Positions 36,901 through 45,190 of a stretch of 64,000 bases of DNA are shown here, in pieces. The notes under the pieces were generated by a model. The model had not been told where the DNA came from. It searched no databases and saw only the letters and a program-made list of their open reading frames with translations. Positions within the stretch are counted from its first letter, which is position 1. Every line of letters starts with the position of its first letter. The DNA is from an uncultured Eggerthellaceae bacterium. Its GTDB lineage: Bacteria; Actinomycetota; Coriobacteriia; Coriobacteriales; Eggerthellaceae. The translations under genes and the position numbers were made by a program. The stretch is taken from positions 1-64,000 of the forward strand of contig CAIFEB010000004.1 of the NCBI GenBank assembly GCA_903789375.1. Reading direction: 5' to 3'.

Positions 36901-38868
36901 AACGTCGGCGAACGACAGGACCGGAGCGCTCGCTGCGCTCTGCGCGACGGCCTGGATGTAGCTCGCACCCGCGCCGTTGTGGTAGACGACCGTCTTGGCG
37001 TCCCACTTCGCGTAGACCTCGGTGTCGGAGTCGAATTCCGTCGTCTTGTAGTCGAACGCGTGCTCGGCACCCGAAGCGTCGCGGTAGAACCAGCCGAGGA
37101 ACTTCGTGCCCTGCGAATCGGTGGGCACGCCCGGGTTGCCGGCGGTGTCGTTGCCCGCAACCTCGCCGAGCGTGTAGCCGCGCACGGTCTGGGCCGTCTT
37201 GTCGGCGCTCGTGCCGTCGGCGAACGTCGCGTTGCCGTTGTTCAGGGTAAACGTCACGGTGGCGGCAGGCACGAACACGTGCTTCTGACCGTCCGCGCTC
37301 GCGTTGGCCACCGGATACGCGTAGCGCGCCCCTTTGGCGTTGATGGGGTTGAGCTGCGTCGTCGAGGAATCGGCCAGCGTCAGCAGCGACAGCCGCTCGT
37401 TGCCGTTGGCCGTGCCGTTCGTCGGCGTGGTCACGTCGTGGCTGTACGTCGGATCGTAGGCCACGAGGTACGAGCCGCCCGTCACCACGTACGAGCTTCC
37501 CGTGTCGCGGTTCGCACCACCGTCGTCGGCCGTCTTGTCCTTCGCATCGGTGTTGACGACGCAGTTGCCCGTGAAGGTGATCGAGCACGGACCGTACGAC
37601 TGACCGGCGCCGTACGAAGGAATGTACTTCATGTTCGTTGTCTCAAACGTGGAGTCGTTGAACGTCGCCGCGCCCGAGCTGTAGTTGACGTTGAGGCCGC
37701 CCGCCGTGCTGTTGCGGATGACGACCTTGGAGTGGTCGACTGTGAGCGGCGCCGAAAGCGTCACGCGCGAGCCGTCGGCGATGAGCGTCGAGCCGTTCTT
37801 GATCTCGGACGTGCCGAGCAGGGACATCACCTGTGTGTAGCTTGAGCTGCCGGTGGCTTTGTACGCCGTGAAGTCGGAGTTGTCCATGTGCAAGCCGCCG
37901 AGACCGCCCGCTGGGTCGAAGTAGTACCACACGCCGCGCGTCGTGAGCGAGGTGTTGGTCATATAGAGGCCCGCGTACTCCTCGGACAGCTGCAGCGGCG
38001 CTTCTATGTTGACCGTGCAGTTGACGAAGCGCGAGAGGTTCTCATACGAGAACGCGCTGCCCGCGCCCTTGCCCGTGCTCTTCGTACCGGAAATGGTAAG
38101 CGCTGTGCGCGACGTGCCCTGGAGCTTGCCCGAGCCCTTGAGCGCGAACGCGCTGTAGTTGCCGTCGAGGACGTAGGTGCCGTCGTTGACCTGAGCACCG
38201 TCCTTCACCGTGAGCGCGGTCTTGAAGCCGCTCATCGTGAGGACAGCACCGTTCGCACACGTAATCGACGCGCCCTTTTCGAGGATGAAGCCGTCGGCAC
38301 CTGCGCCCGTCATGGTCGTGTTCGCGGCGACCTCGACCGCAACCCCCGCGGGAACGTCGAGGGTGGCGGGGCTGTCAAACGTGCCGGCAAGGCAGATCTT
38401 CGTGATGCCGGTGTTCGCCTTGAGCGCCGCCGCGGCGGCCGTCGTCGTCTTCAGGGCCTTCGCCTGCGACGAGCCGTCGTTGTCATCGGAGCCGTTCGTG
38501 CCGTCGATCCAGAGCACGGTGGTCGACGTCGTGTCGGTCGCGCCCGCCTGCGGGTCATCCGCAGTGGCATCGGCTGACTTCGCATCCTGGGTCGTGGCGG
38601 CTGCCGACGCGCCGGGATGCGCTTCCCCTTCGGACGCGGACTGCGCTGTGCTCGCGGATGCGCCTTGGTCGGATGCGTCCGCGCCCTGACCGGATGCCGG
38701 CGCCGTCGCCTCCGCCGACGTCTGCGCGCCTTGGTTCTCATCAGCCGAAACGACGGTCGAAGCGGAATTCGACGGCGCCTCCTCGGCGATGGCCTGGAGG
38801 GCGCCGCTCGGCACGCACATACCGATGCCGAGCATGATGCTCACCAGGAAGCTCATGAACTTCTTCAT
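33955..38868 (-). CDS. Large cell-wall-anchored surface protein
   Basis: 1,637 residues. In order: a signal peptide (MKKFMSFLVSIMLGIGMCVP); an Ala/Ser/Asp-rich stalk (to about 125); a parallel beta-helix-like region starting LWIDGTNGSDDNDG (about 125-480); InlB/Listeria-Bacteroides-type repeats with FLGWFYRDASG and FDSDTEVYAKWDA (about 540-720); three tandem domains of about 215 residues (about 860-1528), each with a TYxQLKDAV-type motif and a closing FxWNGTQ; a PDQP-type proline-rich linker; then the sorting signal APQTGD (near 1589), a membrane span and a basic tail. The motif differs from LPXTG in its first residue. It is probably an adhesin or carbohydrate-binding protein; no catalytic site was recognised. 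The ATG at 38868 has TAGGAGGAA. Confidence 0.9.
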   Translation of the reverse strand: MKKFMSFLVSIMLGIGMCVPSGALQAIAEEAPSNSASTVVSADENQGAQTSAEATAPASGQGADASDQGASASTAQSASEGEAHPGASAAATTQDAKSADATADDPQAGATDTTSTTVLWIDGTNGSDDNDGSSQAKALKTTTAAAAALKANTGITKICLAGTFDSPATLDVPAGVAVEVAANTTMTGAGADGFILEKGASITCANGAVLTMSGFKTALTVKDGAQVNDGTYVLDGNYSAFALKGSGKLQGTSRTALTISGTKSTGKGAGSAFSYENLSRFVNCTVNIEAPLQLSEEYAGLYMTNTSLTTRGVWYYFDPAGGLGGLHMDNSDFTAYKATGSSSYTQVMSLLGTSEIKNGSTLIADGSRVTLSAPLTVDHSKVVIRNSTAGGLNVNYSSGAATFNDSTFETTNMKYIPSYGAGQSYGPCSITFTGNCVVNTDAKDKTADDGGANRDTGSSYVVTGGSYLVAYDPTYSHDVTTPTNGTANGNERLSLLTLADSSTTQLNPINAKGARYAYPVANASADGQKHVFVPAATVTFTLNNGNATFADGTSADKTAQTVRGYTLGEVAGNDTAGNPGVPTDSQGTKFLGWFYRDASGAEHAFDYKTTEFDSDTEVYAKWDAKTVVYHNGAGASYIQAVAQSAASAPVLSFADVAKQNDAFNIPGKEFSSWNTALDGSGQTVDAASALAFASGETQKDLYAQYTQDAYRVGFSANGGTFSDNSIFKQNPDVFTIEHDATGGEVAYLKATAQYNQKLRELLGSVSYNDLTPGKADASLMGSELADADGWFTDSAGEGASYRFDDHMFWGIFKINGDNPDITSDTIYYLKWKQNADVQNVTAENELDSDLWGDAGKGSQADSTSVLKVTPGDGNTFSLTGAVDVAPIKAQMESIESQFNEDASNLANIKLANAASTFTAKITLPDGVVAPADPQVQAKGLDSCFKVTSAVADGNTITITFELSQAFTTYQQLKDAVNSTGSAAGAASALDPMTDAIELTIPGLSLDGDSVTNGDNLVAIGKVSGTFNALAQGTSGKVKHFSFTWNGKQVPAGKDVQATDDTTIQQTILVKKPYDEQLGADMQATVLPANPTSDDRKAAGTDTEHTHVIGVFPGSELNVTGSIDATGVKTQMTSIEELMGKTDPAEFASIRISDLSSKFTATFTLPEGLSFPQGIDAKKLVTDGFANTYTIDSATANGNVLTVTMGLKDGITNYKQLKDAVDALGDTLKVTVPGVVVGESVADGTNLTMTGTITGTFDAVATSAAGTEKDFSFRWTGTQTPDGRDVVLTDGDDAIQLTVKAPEPVQSELTADMLVRTADGSHDTEHDAVFETTVGSTLDMVSAIDTTDILGQMDAIEQSFGSPDGSTIAIDVRDFGFTAKVKLGEGLSFPSSLSDKDIEMIGFEPGFKVSSVNVKGDTATIGFSLADPEGIHTYADLKSIVESAGVQDGAQGPRWMKVIIPAVNVSADVAEGTQITTTGEVSGMFKALATSQSGAQRAYSFAWNGTQWADGSDAANPTSSNVSFTVKMTKPATPPVNPDQPDNPDQPVTPDQPTNPDQPSAPEQPAVDTPTTEAGAATAAPAASSAAATSHAPQTGDQLRLIATVALIVVVVAIAGIAFALVQRRNARRGAHARHGRR

Positions 38869-39549
38869 GGTTCCTCCTACGGGAAATATATGAGAAGACG
38901 CAGCCGTTCCTGCCACCGCGTCGTCTGAGCTGACGACGGTTCCCATCGCCGAGCTGCCCGAACGGCGGCCGTTCCCGCGACCGCCACCAAGGTTACTCTA
39001 AATTAATTAATAGTACCTTGTATCAACGCTGTTCAAGCCGTGAGTCGAATATTACACGTCGCTTACAAGCGTGTGAGTCGCATCTCCACAACCCGCGCTG
39101 CGCTTGCCGCAGATCGAACGCAATTCGTTTCGTTTCGCCGCGAACCGTGCCGTGAGGGTTCGCACGAATTGCAGGAGATGCTCGCGATGCTTGGGCCCGC
39201 ACGTGAGAGCACGCGCTGACGGACATCGGGCGCTCAAGGGACGCGGGGCGGGATCGCCCGCGCACGCGAGCGCGAGCCCAATTCAAACGTGCGCTCGGGC
39301 GCAAACCGAGCCCTTGTGCGAAATCGAGCCCGAGCTCAGTCCGCAGGCGGGTGCAAACACAAACGCGCGCTGCCTGCAGGCCGGGCGCTCTGCAGACGCG
39401 GGATATGACGGGTAGAATGGGCAACGCCGTTACGCAGATTGCTCCCGCCTGCGAGGATCCGCGCATCGGCATGGGGTCCCACCCCATCCCAAACCCAACG
39501 CTCCCAACGAGCGCAGCCGTTGCGCGCTCGCTCATGTGAAAGGAAGTCC
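38869..39549. promoter_or_regulatory. Divergent intergenic region, surface protein / AEC transporter
   Basis: 680 bases without a credible gene. A sharp A+T-rich island at 38996-39030 (AAATTAATTAATAGTACCTTG) carries minus-strand promoter elements, for example TTGAAC with TATTAA 18 bases on, for the surface-protein gene. Two direct copies of GTGAGTCG (39040-39047 and 39073-39080) flank it. A plus-strand TAGAAT (39413-39418) could serve the transporter. The remaining G+C-rich part shows no structure I can name. Confidence 0.45.
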
Positions 39550-40473
39550 ATGCTCGCCATATTCTCCCAGCTGGCGATTCTATTCGTCATCATCGCCGTC
39601 GGCTACGCGCTCAAGCGCCTCGGCATCATGACGAAGGACTTCGATGGGCGGCTCTCGAAGGTCGTGCTCGACGCGACGCTGCCGGCCATGATCCTGGGCT
39701 CGGTGCTCGCTGCCGACACGCTCCCCTCGCCCGCGCAGATCGGCACGTCGTTTCTGCTCTCGCTCGCGAGCTATGCCGTGCTCATCGCGTTCGCGCTCGC
39801 AGCTACCGCGGTGCTGCGCGTCAAGCCTGGTCAGCGTGGCGTCTACCGCTTCATGATCATCTTCAGCAACGTGGGGTTCATCGGATTCCCCGTGCTGTCG
39901 GCCGTGTACGGCAGCGAGGCCATCATCTACGGCAGCATCATGAACCTGCCGTTCAACGTGCTCGTGTTCACCGTGGGCGCCTACCTGCTGGCTCAGGACA
40001 ACGACTGCGGCGTGAAGGTGCGCGTGAACGCGCAGATGTTCCGCTCGCCCACGCTCGTCGCGTGCATCGCGTCGATCGCGCTCGCCGTGGCGAACATCCA
40101 CAGCGTTCCGTTCGTGGGAGACGCGCTCAACGCCCTCGGCGCCATGACGACGCCCGCCGCACTGCTGATCATCGGCTCGTCGCTCGCGAACCTGCCATTG
40201 CGCGACCTCGCGGGCACGCCGCGTCTGTGGGTGTGCTCGCTGCTGCGCGTCGTGGCGGCGCCGCTCGTCGTCTGGGCGGTGTTCCACCCGTTCGTCTCCG
40301 ACCCCGAGCTGCTCGGCATCCTCGTCATCATCGCCGCGATGCCCGTCGCCACGAACGGGACGCTTCTGTGCTACCAGTACGGAGGCGACTCGCGCACGAT
40401 GGCTCAGGGCACGTTCATCACGACCGTGCTCTCGCTCGCGACGATTCCCGCGCTCGTCGCGTTCGTCGCCTGA
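39550..40473 (+). CDS. AEC-family transporter (auxin efflux carrier-like permease)
   Basis: 307 residues with about ten hydrophobic spans in the two-halves layout of the AEC/membrane-transport protein family. Typical segments are LDATLPAMILGSVL in the first half and FSNVGFIGFPVLSAVYG in the middle, with LLIIGSSLANLPL and AAMPVATNGTLLCYQYGGD near the end. Members export or exchange malate, malonate and other small acids; this substrate is unknown. The ATG at 39550 follows AAAGGAAG. It is flanked by a long upstream gap and a downstream terminator, so it is a single-gene unit. Confidence 0.9.
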   Translation: MLAIFSQLAILFVIIAVGYALKRLGIMTKDFDGRLSKVVLDATLPAMILGSVLAADTLPSPAQIGTSFLLSLASYAVLIAFALAATAVLRVKPGQRGVYRFMIIFSNVGFIGFPVLSAVYGSEAIIYGSIMNLPFNVLVFTVGAYLLAQDNDCGVKVRVNAQMFRSPTLVACIASIALAVANIHSVPFVGDALNALGAMTTPAALLIIGSSLANLPLRDLAGTPRLWVCSLLRVVAAPLVVWAVFHPFVSDPELLGILVIIAAMPVATNGTLLCYQYGGDSRTMAQGTFITTVLSLATIPALVAFVA

Positions 40474-40668
40474 TTGCGGTCGCGCTGCGGTTCGGAGTAC
40501 GCCCGGCGTCAAGCAGGGTCGCGGCGTTGAGCGCAGCGGAGCGAAGAATAGCCGTAAACGGGCGCGACACTGCACGAGCGCGATTTGGCGCGAAGCGGCA
40601 GCGCACACGGTCGTATGCCAAGGCTACCGTACAAGGACGGTCGCAGCCTTAAGCTCGCGCAGAAAGCG

Positions 40669-40712
40669 AAAGCGGCGGGACGCCCTCGAATGGAAGCGTC
40701 CCGCCGCTTTTC
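40669..40712. terminator. Bidirectional terminator between AEC transporter and nitroreductase
   Basis: AAAGCGGCGGGACGC (40669-40683) pairs perfectly with GCGTCCCGCCGCTTT (40696-40710), and TTCTTTTT follows. It lies in a 349-base gap (40474-40822) between convergent genes that otherwise shows nothing. Confidence 0.88.
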
Positions 40713-40822
40713 TTTTTGCTCTTATATATGAAGGATACGAAGGCGCGTGCCGCAGCCTTGTATGAAGGCGCACATCGCAGCCGCTTCGGCGCGCGAGGCC
40801 GGTTTCGTGCAAACAGCCCTCG

Positions 40823-41395
40823 CTACGCGAACACCTTCACGCGATCGTCGACGTTTTCGGCATCCTTCGCGCCTGCCGGGGTGACGATGCCGCCGAACGG
40901 CATTTGCGCCACGAGCGTGTAAGAGGCCGGCACATCGAACAGCTTGCGCAGCGCGTCGTCGATCACCGGGTTGTAGTGCTGGATGTTCGCGCCGATGCCC
41001 AGGTCGCGCAGGGCCGTCCACACCGAGATCTGCAGCATGCCGTTGGACTGCTGCGCCCACGCGGGGAAGTTCTGTGCGTAGCGCGGGAACTGGTCCTGCA
41101 TGCGCTTGACCGTGTCCTCGTCGACGTAGTACAGCACGGTGCCCGCCGCAGCTTTGAAGCCGTCGACCTTCTCGCGCGCGACCTTGCCGCCGAACGCGTC
41201 GTAGACGGCGTCCCATAGAGCGTCCTGCTTGTCGCCGAGCGCGATGACGACGCGCTGGCTGTGCATGTTGAACGCGTCCGGAACGAGCTCGACGGCGCGC
41301 TTGATCGCAGCGACCGCCTCGTCGGACGAAACCGGGAGTTCCTTGTTGAGCGCATAGACGGTGCGGCGCTGCGCGAGCGAATCGAGAATAGCCAT
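40823..41395 (-). CDS. Nitroreductase family protein (Frm2/Hbn1-like)
   Basis: 190 residues. An FMN-dependent oxidoreductase fold is suggested by LAQRRTVYALNKELPV at the N-terminus, FNMHSQRVVIALGDKQ, and LQISVWTALRDLGIGANIQHYNP with the C-terminal GIVTPAG segment. This resembles the subgroup related to fungal Frm2 and bacterial homologues rather than NfsA/NfsB. Substrates of the group include fatty-acid-related and nitroaromatic compounds; no specific substrate can be read here. AAAGGGG precedes the ATG. Transcribed alone. Confidence 0.86.
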   Translation of the reverse strand: MAILDSLAQRRTVYALNKELPVSSDEAVAAIKRAVELVPDAFNMHSQRVVIALGDKQDALWDAVYDAFGGKVAREKVDGFKAAAGTVLYYVDEDTVKRMQDQFPRYAQNFPAWAQQSNGMLQISVWTALRDLGIGANIQHYNPVIDDALRKLFDVPASYTLVAQMPFGGIVTPAGAKDAENVDDRVKVFA

Positions 41396-41600
41396 GTCCG
41401 ACCCCTTTCAGGAGATGTTTACCGTATGCGCCAAGTATCCGCGCCGGATCCGGCGCAAAGCAAATACTTCGCCGACTCTGACACCATCCCGTTACGGCAC
41501 ATCTGGGGTCTTAAGCAGGGGCTTCACCGCACGGTGCGCACGGCGCCGCGAGCGGTCGCCAAGAGGCGCAAGCGGCACTGAGCGTGCGTCGTTTCGAAAA

Positions 41601-41939
41601 TCAGAGCCTGCTCGCCTCGGGATGCGCCGCCAGGCACTCCTCCAAAAGGACGTCCAAATCGTCGGTGTAATCCGTAACGCCGTCCTCGTAATCGAGGTCC
41701 TCCACGACATCGTAGGAGATAGCGTCCTCACCGTGCGCGCGCCACAGCTCCTGGAGCTTCTTGTTGCGCAGCGTTCCCGTCTCCGCCTGCAGGCGCGTCC
41801 GGTTGAGGAACGCCGGTACGTTCTTCGCCGTGGCGAAGAAGACGTCGCCAGTCGCCTCGCAGGTGAACGACACCACGCCCATCTGAGGTTTGAACTCACG
41901 CGCCTGCCTTTTCAGCTCACGCTTGCGTTCCTGATCCAT
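41601..41939 (-). CDS. GIY-YIG nuclease-like small protein
   Basis: 112 residues. It resembles a small family of GIY-YIG-related proteins: a basic start MDQERKRELKRQAREFKPQMGV, then LNRTRLQAETGTLRNKKLQELWRAHGEDAISYDVVEDL, where the RNKxLQxxWxxxGEDAxxFxVLE pattern is characteristic. The GIY and YIG strands themselves are not recognisable (GVVSF and FFATA at those places), so nuclease activity is doubtful. It stands alone between the nitroreductase and the DUF5692 gene. Confidence 0.72.
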   Translation of the reverse strand: MDQERKRELKRQAREFKPQMGVVSFTCEATGDVFFATAKNVPAFLNRTRLQAETGTLRNKKLQELWRAHGEDAISYDVVEDLDYEDGVTDYTDDLDVLLEECLAAHPEASRL

Positions 41940-42059
41940 GCGGCATCCCCTTTCGGATTCCTTATGCCCTGTGCGCCTTGCGGGTCATTCTAACAAACGG
42001 GGCGCGATCGGTACGAGGAGGATGCCGACGACGCGCGCAGCCTACTTGCAGACGAGAGA

Positions 42060-42090
42060 ACGCGCCGAGCGCATCATGTGCCCGGCGCGT
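42060..42090 (-). terminator. Probable terminator of the DUF5692 gene
   Basis: ACGCGCCG (42060-42067) pairs with CGGCGCGT (42083-42090). The minus-strand tail TTCTCTCGTC is only moderately T-rich. Confidence 0.5.
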
Positions 42091-42137
42091 AGCTCCCCTC
42101 TCTTTGCGAAATGAAGGTTCTCTCGTTTAACCTGCGT

Positions 42138-43220
42138 TTACGCCGCCAGCTCGGCTTCGTCGATGCGGGCGCGTGCCTGCTCGTAGTCGCGCGTTCCGAC
42201 GAAGACCTCGTGCTTGTACGGGTTCACGCCGAGCTTCTTCGCGCGGTACGCGATGTAGGCGATGGCGAAGACGTTGACCGCCAGGGCGATGAGCGACACC
42301 GTCAGGTTGGCCGTGTAGTTGAGCGTGGAGTTCACGGCGAACACGGAGTCGAAGCCCATGTCGGGGAAGCTGTCCTGGAACTGCGGGAACACCTGGGCGA
42401 ACATGCACCAGATGGCCAGCGTGTTCGCGCGATTCTGGATCCAGCCGCCCTTGTTCCAGAAGGCGTTGGCGACGGTCGGCGCGAGCAGCAGTGCCAGGCC
42501 GCAGTACCACGCGTGGTTGGGCAGGCAGTTGTACGTGTAGCAGAAGTTCCAGATGTCGTACGCCAGGATGAACACCCAGGTCATGTCGGCCCAGACCATG
42601 TCGTCCTTCTTCTTGGACGTGTAGATGGCCCACCAGCCGGTCATGCAGAAGATGTTGATGAGGCCGGCTATGCCGTTGAACAGGTTGTTGTAGCCGGCGA
42701 TCTGCGTGGCGTGCTCGCTCGTGACCCACACGACCGAGCCGTTCTGCACGAACGCACCCGCCGAACCCGGGACCGACGGATCCTGGATGATGCCAGCCGT
42801 GTACTGCAGGTAGTGCGCGAAGGACTCGAAGTCGGACACGTTGGCAATCATGATGTTGATGGCCACAATGATGAACGGGAAGCACTTGAACATCTCGGAT
42901 TTGCCGAGCTTGCCCCAGTGGTACTTGATGATCATGAAGCCGATGCATCCGGCAAGCGCCGCGTACACCTTGGCGTAATGGAACCACCCGTTCTGGAACA
43001 GCACCGTAGGATTGTTGACACCCCAGCTCAGGCCCGCAGCGGCGGCGGCCGTCACAGCGATACAGTAGGCCGTCATGAAGATGGGCAGCACGATGAACAT
43101 GATGATGCCGCCCGTTTTGGACCGACGCGCGAACTCGTTGAGCAGAATGAGGCCGACGAACACCATCGCCCAGCCCAGCCACTGAAACAGCGCGTTGTCG
43201 CCGTACACTTGAAATAACAT
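42138..43220 (-). CDS. DUF5692 family membrane protein
   Basis: 360 residues with about ten membrane spans, starting MLFQVYGDNALFQWLGWAMV. The pattern fits the DUF5692 family seen in Coriobacteriia and other anaerobes; no transporter or enzyme motif is evident. Conserved-looking features include NGWFHYAKVYAALAGCIGFM, VSDFESFAHYLQY and YDIWNFCYTYNCLPNHAWYCG. The ATG at 43220 is chosen for GAGGAGGTAA; the frame is open for 84 further codons upstream without homologous sequence. A TetR regulator lies 196 bases upstream on the same strand and probably controls it. Confidence 0.78.
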   Translation of the reverse strand: MLFQVYGDNALFQWLGWAMVFVGLILLNEFARRSKTGGIIMFIVLPIFMTAYCIAVTAAAAAGLSWGVNNPTVLFQNGWFHYAKVYAALAGCIGFMIIKYHWGKLGKSEMFKCFPFIIVAINIMIANVSDFESFAHYLQYTAGIIQDPSVPGSAGAFVQNGSVVWVTSEHATQIAGYNNLFNGIAGLINIFCMTGWWAIYTSKKKDDMVWADMTWVFILAYDIWNFCYTYNCLPNHAWYCGLALLLAPTVANAFWNKGGWIQNRANTLAIWCMFAQVFPQFQDSFPDMGFDSVFAVNSTLNYTANLTVSLIALAVNVFAIAYIAYRAKKLGVNPYKHEVFVGTRDYEQARARIDEAELAA

Positions 43221-43416
43221 GGGGTTACCTCCTCGTCGTTTCAGATTGCAGCGTTTCGATTGCACGAACGTCTCTGATGTATCGAACCGTTTCAGCACGC
43301 AGCGGCCCTGAGACCCCGCCCCCCTCGAGGTCCTCTCGCGATGATTTTCTATGACTGCGCAGGCGCTCCCGCGCCCACGCCATAGTCGCCGCCGCAGACT
43401 GCGCCTTGCAAGGGCG

Positions 43417-44067
43417 CTACCGATCGCGTGCCTGCCCGTCGGGGCCCTTGCTGGCCGAACCGTCAAGATCAAGGCGAAGCGCCTGCGCGATGAGGTCTTC
43501 TAAAAGCTCATCGGGCGCATCCGGATTCTTCCGGACATAGCCGACCAGCCCCACTACGAGCAGATAGAACGTTTCGTACACGTGGTCGATCTGCTGGTAG
43601 TGAAACTGAGCGTACTCTGCGGCGGTGGTATCGGTGAGATACCGCGCGAGCCGCGACGCCGTGAGCGAGATGAACTTCAGGTACAGACCCGCGTTCTCGC
43701 TGTTGACCATGCTCCAACGGAACGGCTCGGAATCGAACACGCCCCGCCTGAGCATCTTCACGCAGGAGACGAGCGCTCCTCTGACATCCCCGCGGACGCG
43801 CGACTCGTTCCAAAGCCGCACCATCTCGACGAAATCCTCGACGTAGGAATCGAGAACCGCCTGCGTGACGTCCTCCTTGCTGGAGAAGTAATGGTAGAAC
43901 AGGCTGCGCGTCACGCCGACCCGCTCGGTGATGTCCTTGACCGTGGTGTTGGCAAGACCCTGGGCGTCGTAAAGCTCGCGCGCTGCCTCGACGATTTCGG
44001 CGCGACGCTGGACGCTCTGCGCCGACAGCTTCGTACCGGAGTTCGCACCAAGATCCGTGCCTGCCAT
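43417..44067 (-). CDS. TetR-family transcriptional regulator
   Basis: 216 residues. The N-terminal helix-turn-helix reads RRAEIVEAARELYDAQGLANTTVKDITERVGVTRSLFYHYFSSKEDV (about 21-67), a textbook TetR domain. The ligand domain is not assignable. A perfect 6-bp inverted repeat overlaps its own -35 box, indicating autorepression. The DUF5692 membrane gene downstream is the likely target. AAAGGAGTG precedes the ATG. Confidence 0.93.
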   Translation of the reverse strand: MAGTDLGANSGTKLSAQSVQRRAEIVEAARELYDAQGLANTTVKDITERVGVTRSLFYHYFSSKEDVTQAVLDSYVEDFVEMVRLWNESRVRGDVRGALVSCVKMLRRGVFDSEPFRWSMVNSENAGLYLKFISLTASRLARYLTDTTAAEYAQFHYQQIDHVYETFYLLVVGLVGYVRKNPDAPDELLEDLIAQALRLDLDGSASKGPDGQARDR

Positions 44068-44115
44068 GGACGATTCACTCCTTTCGCTTCCGATGAACGA
44101 TTCGATGATGGCGTC

Positions 44116-44146
44116 ATACTATCTTCACAATTGACATTGAGTCAAT
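44116..44146 (-). promoter_or_regulatory. tetR promoter with overlapping operator
   Basis: On the minus strand TTGACT (44140-44145), an 18-base spacer and TAGTAT (44116-44121) form a promoter. The palindrome ATTGACATTGAGTCAAT (44130-44146; arms ATTGAC/GTCAAT) covers the -35, as expected for a TetR autorepression site. Confidence 0.75.
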
Positions 44147-44536
44147 GAGCACTTTATAGGTAAGCGTCAACGGATTTTATCGCGCACGAACTGGTGCGAT
44201 GTGACGCTCTGCCGAGGTGCGTCAACCGGTGCGGCAGTGAGCGGCAGTTTGGGACTGGTGAGCTGTCGAGAGCCGTCGATGGCGCGCGGAAGCGCTGGCG
44301 GAAGCGGGCGGCCCGCAGGCGGCGAGTGATCTCCGCTGGCGGAAGCGGGCGCGGCGATAGCTGGCCGGGCTGGCTGTTGTCGTGCATCCCCTATCGCCAC
44401 CATCGCGCGCGGCAGGCGACGAGCGGTCGCTGTTGGCAGACGTAGGCGCGGCGAACATGCCTCAGACGCGCGCGGCAGGCGGCGCACGGTCGCCGTGCAC
44501 TCCGGGAACAGCGATTCAACCGACAAATGAGCAAAC

Positions 44537-44591
44537 GGATGGATGGACGGACGGCCGGACGAACGAACGAATAAACAAACAAACAAACACT
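44537..44591. repeat. Tetranucleotide repeat tract
   Basis: A run with 4-base periodicity drifts from GGAT through GGAC and GAAC to AAAC units (GGATGGATGGACGGAC ... AAACAAACAAACAAACAC). Such tracts are slippage-prone; no gene reads through it convincingly. Confidence 0.85.
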
Positions 44592-44634
44592 TAGACGATC
44601 GGTTCGGATGTCCACGAAACACATGCTGCGGAAG

Positions 44635-44690
44635 CCCATCCATATTCTGGAAATTTTGCCGAATCCGGGCATTTCTTTCAGAGTTTGGAT
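44635..44690 (-). repeat. Palindromic repeat element, copy 1
   Basis: Read on the minus strand this 56-base element matches copy 2 at about 80 percent by eye. Shared blocks are CCAAACTCTG, GGATTCG and TTTCCAGAAT-TGGATGG. It is itself an imperfect hairpin. Confidence 0.7.
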
Positions 44691-44785
44691 TATCTGTATC
44701 TGTGTCTAAATCATGATCAAGCGGCCACGAACGCCGCTGCTCCCGCAGTGCAGGATCCGCATAGCGTATAGTCGGCAAATGCGCT

Positions 44786-44814
44786 GTTAAATACTATTTT
44801 ATTATCGCTATAAT
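44786..44814 (+). promoter_or_regulatory. Orphan promoter-like element
   Basis: A perfect TATAAT (44809-44814) lies in an A+T-rich island, with a weak GTTAAA (44786-44791) 17 bases upstream. It points into the repeat region, where no gene is recognisable, so it could start a non-coding transcript or be chance. Confidence 0.35.
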
Positions 44815-44890
44815 ATGAGCAGGGTTGCTGAGTCGGTTGCAATGCGAACAATTCCGGCTCAGACCGGCTCGACGTCAATCCAGAAACTGC

Positions 44891-44963
44891 GAAATCCAGC
44901 GGCTAACTTTCCAAACTCTGGAATAAATGACAGGATTCGTCATTATTTCCAGAATTTGGATGG
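44891..44963 (+). repeat. Palindromic repeat element, copy 2
   Basis: A flank AATCCAGCGGCTAACTTT leads into a 49-base hairpin. The left arm (44911-44931) and right arm (44939-44959) match at 18 of 21 positions around a 7-base loop AGGATTC. The shared flank recurs at copy 4. Confidence 0.75.
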
Positions 44964-45096
44964 CGCTGACGGGCTGGTAGCGCCCGGACAACGGACGCAA
45001 AGCCCGCTCCCCCGAGGCTTTTTACACAACATCCGTGCGTACCACCGCCACAACATCTGTGCGCACCACCGCCGTGACCTCGGCAGGTCTCGATTT

Positions 45097-45190
45097 CCCC
45101 AAGAAACGCAAATCCCGCCAACGAGAATGCGATTGGGCCCCAAGTTACAGCAATAACGGCAATCTCGGGCGAAAAGTCCATTTCTTGGTG
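45097..45190 (-). repeat. Palindromic repeat element, copy 3
   Basis: Bounded by CCAAGAAA and TTTCTTGG arms. On the minus strand it contains GATTGCCGTTATTGCTGTAA followed by CTTGGGG, nearly identical to copy 4 at 45435-45461. Confidence 0.6.

Noticed and set aside
44167-44778. A 203-codon minus-strand frame in the repeat mosaic
   Set aside because: It reads through the tetranucleotide tract and repeats, is Pro/Arg/Ser-rich and has no clear ribosome-binding site.
44815-45156. A 113-codon plus-strand frame just after the orphan TATAAT
   Set aside because: It starts immediately at the -10 box, which would give a leaderless message, and runs through two palindromic elements; no family features.
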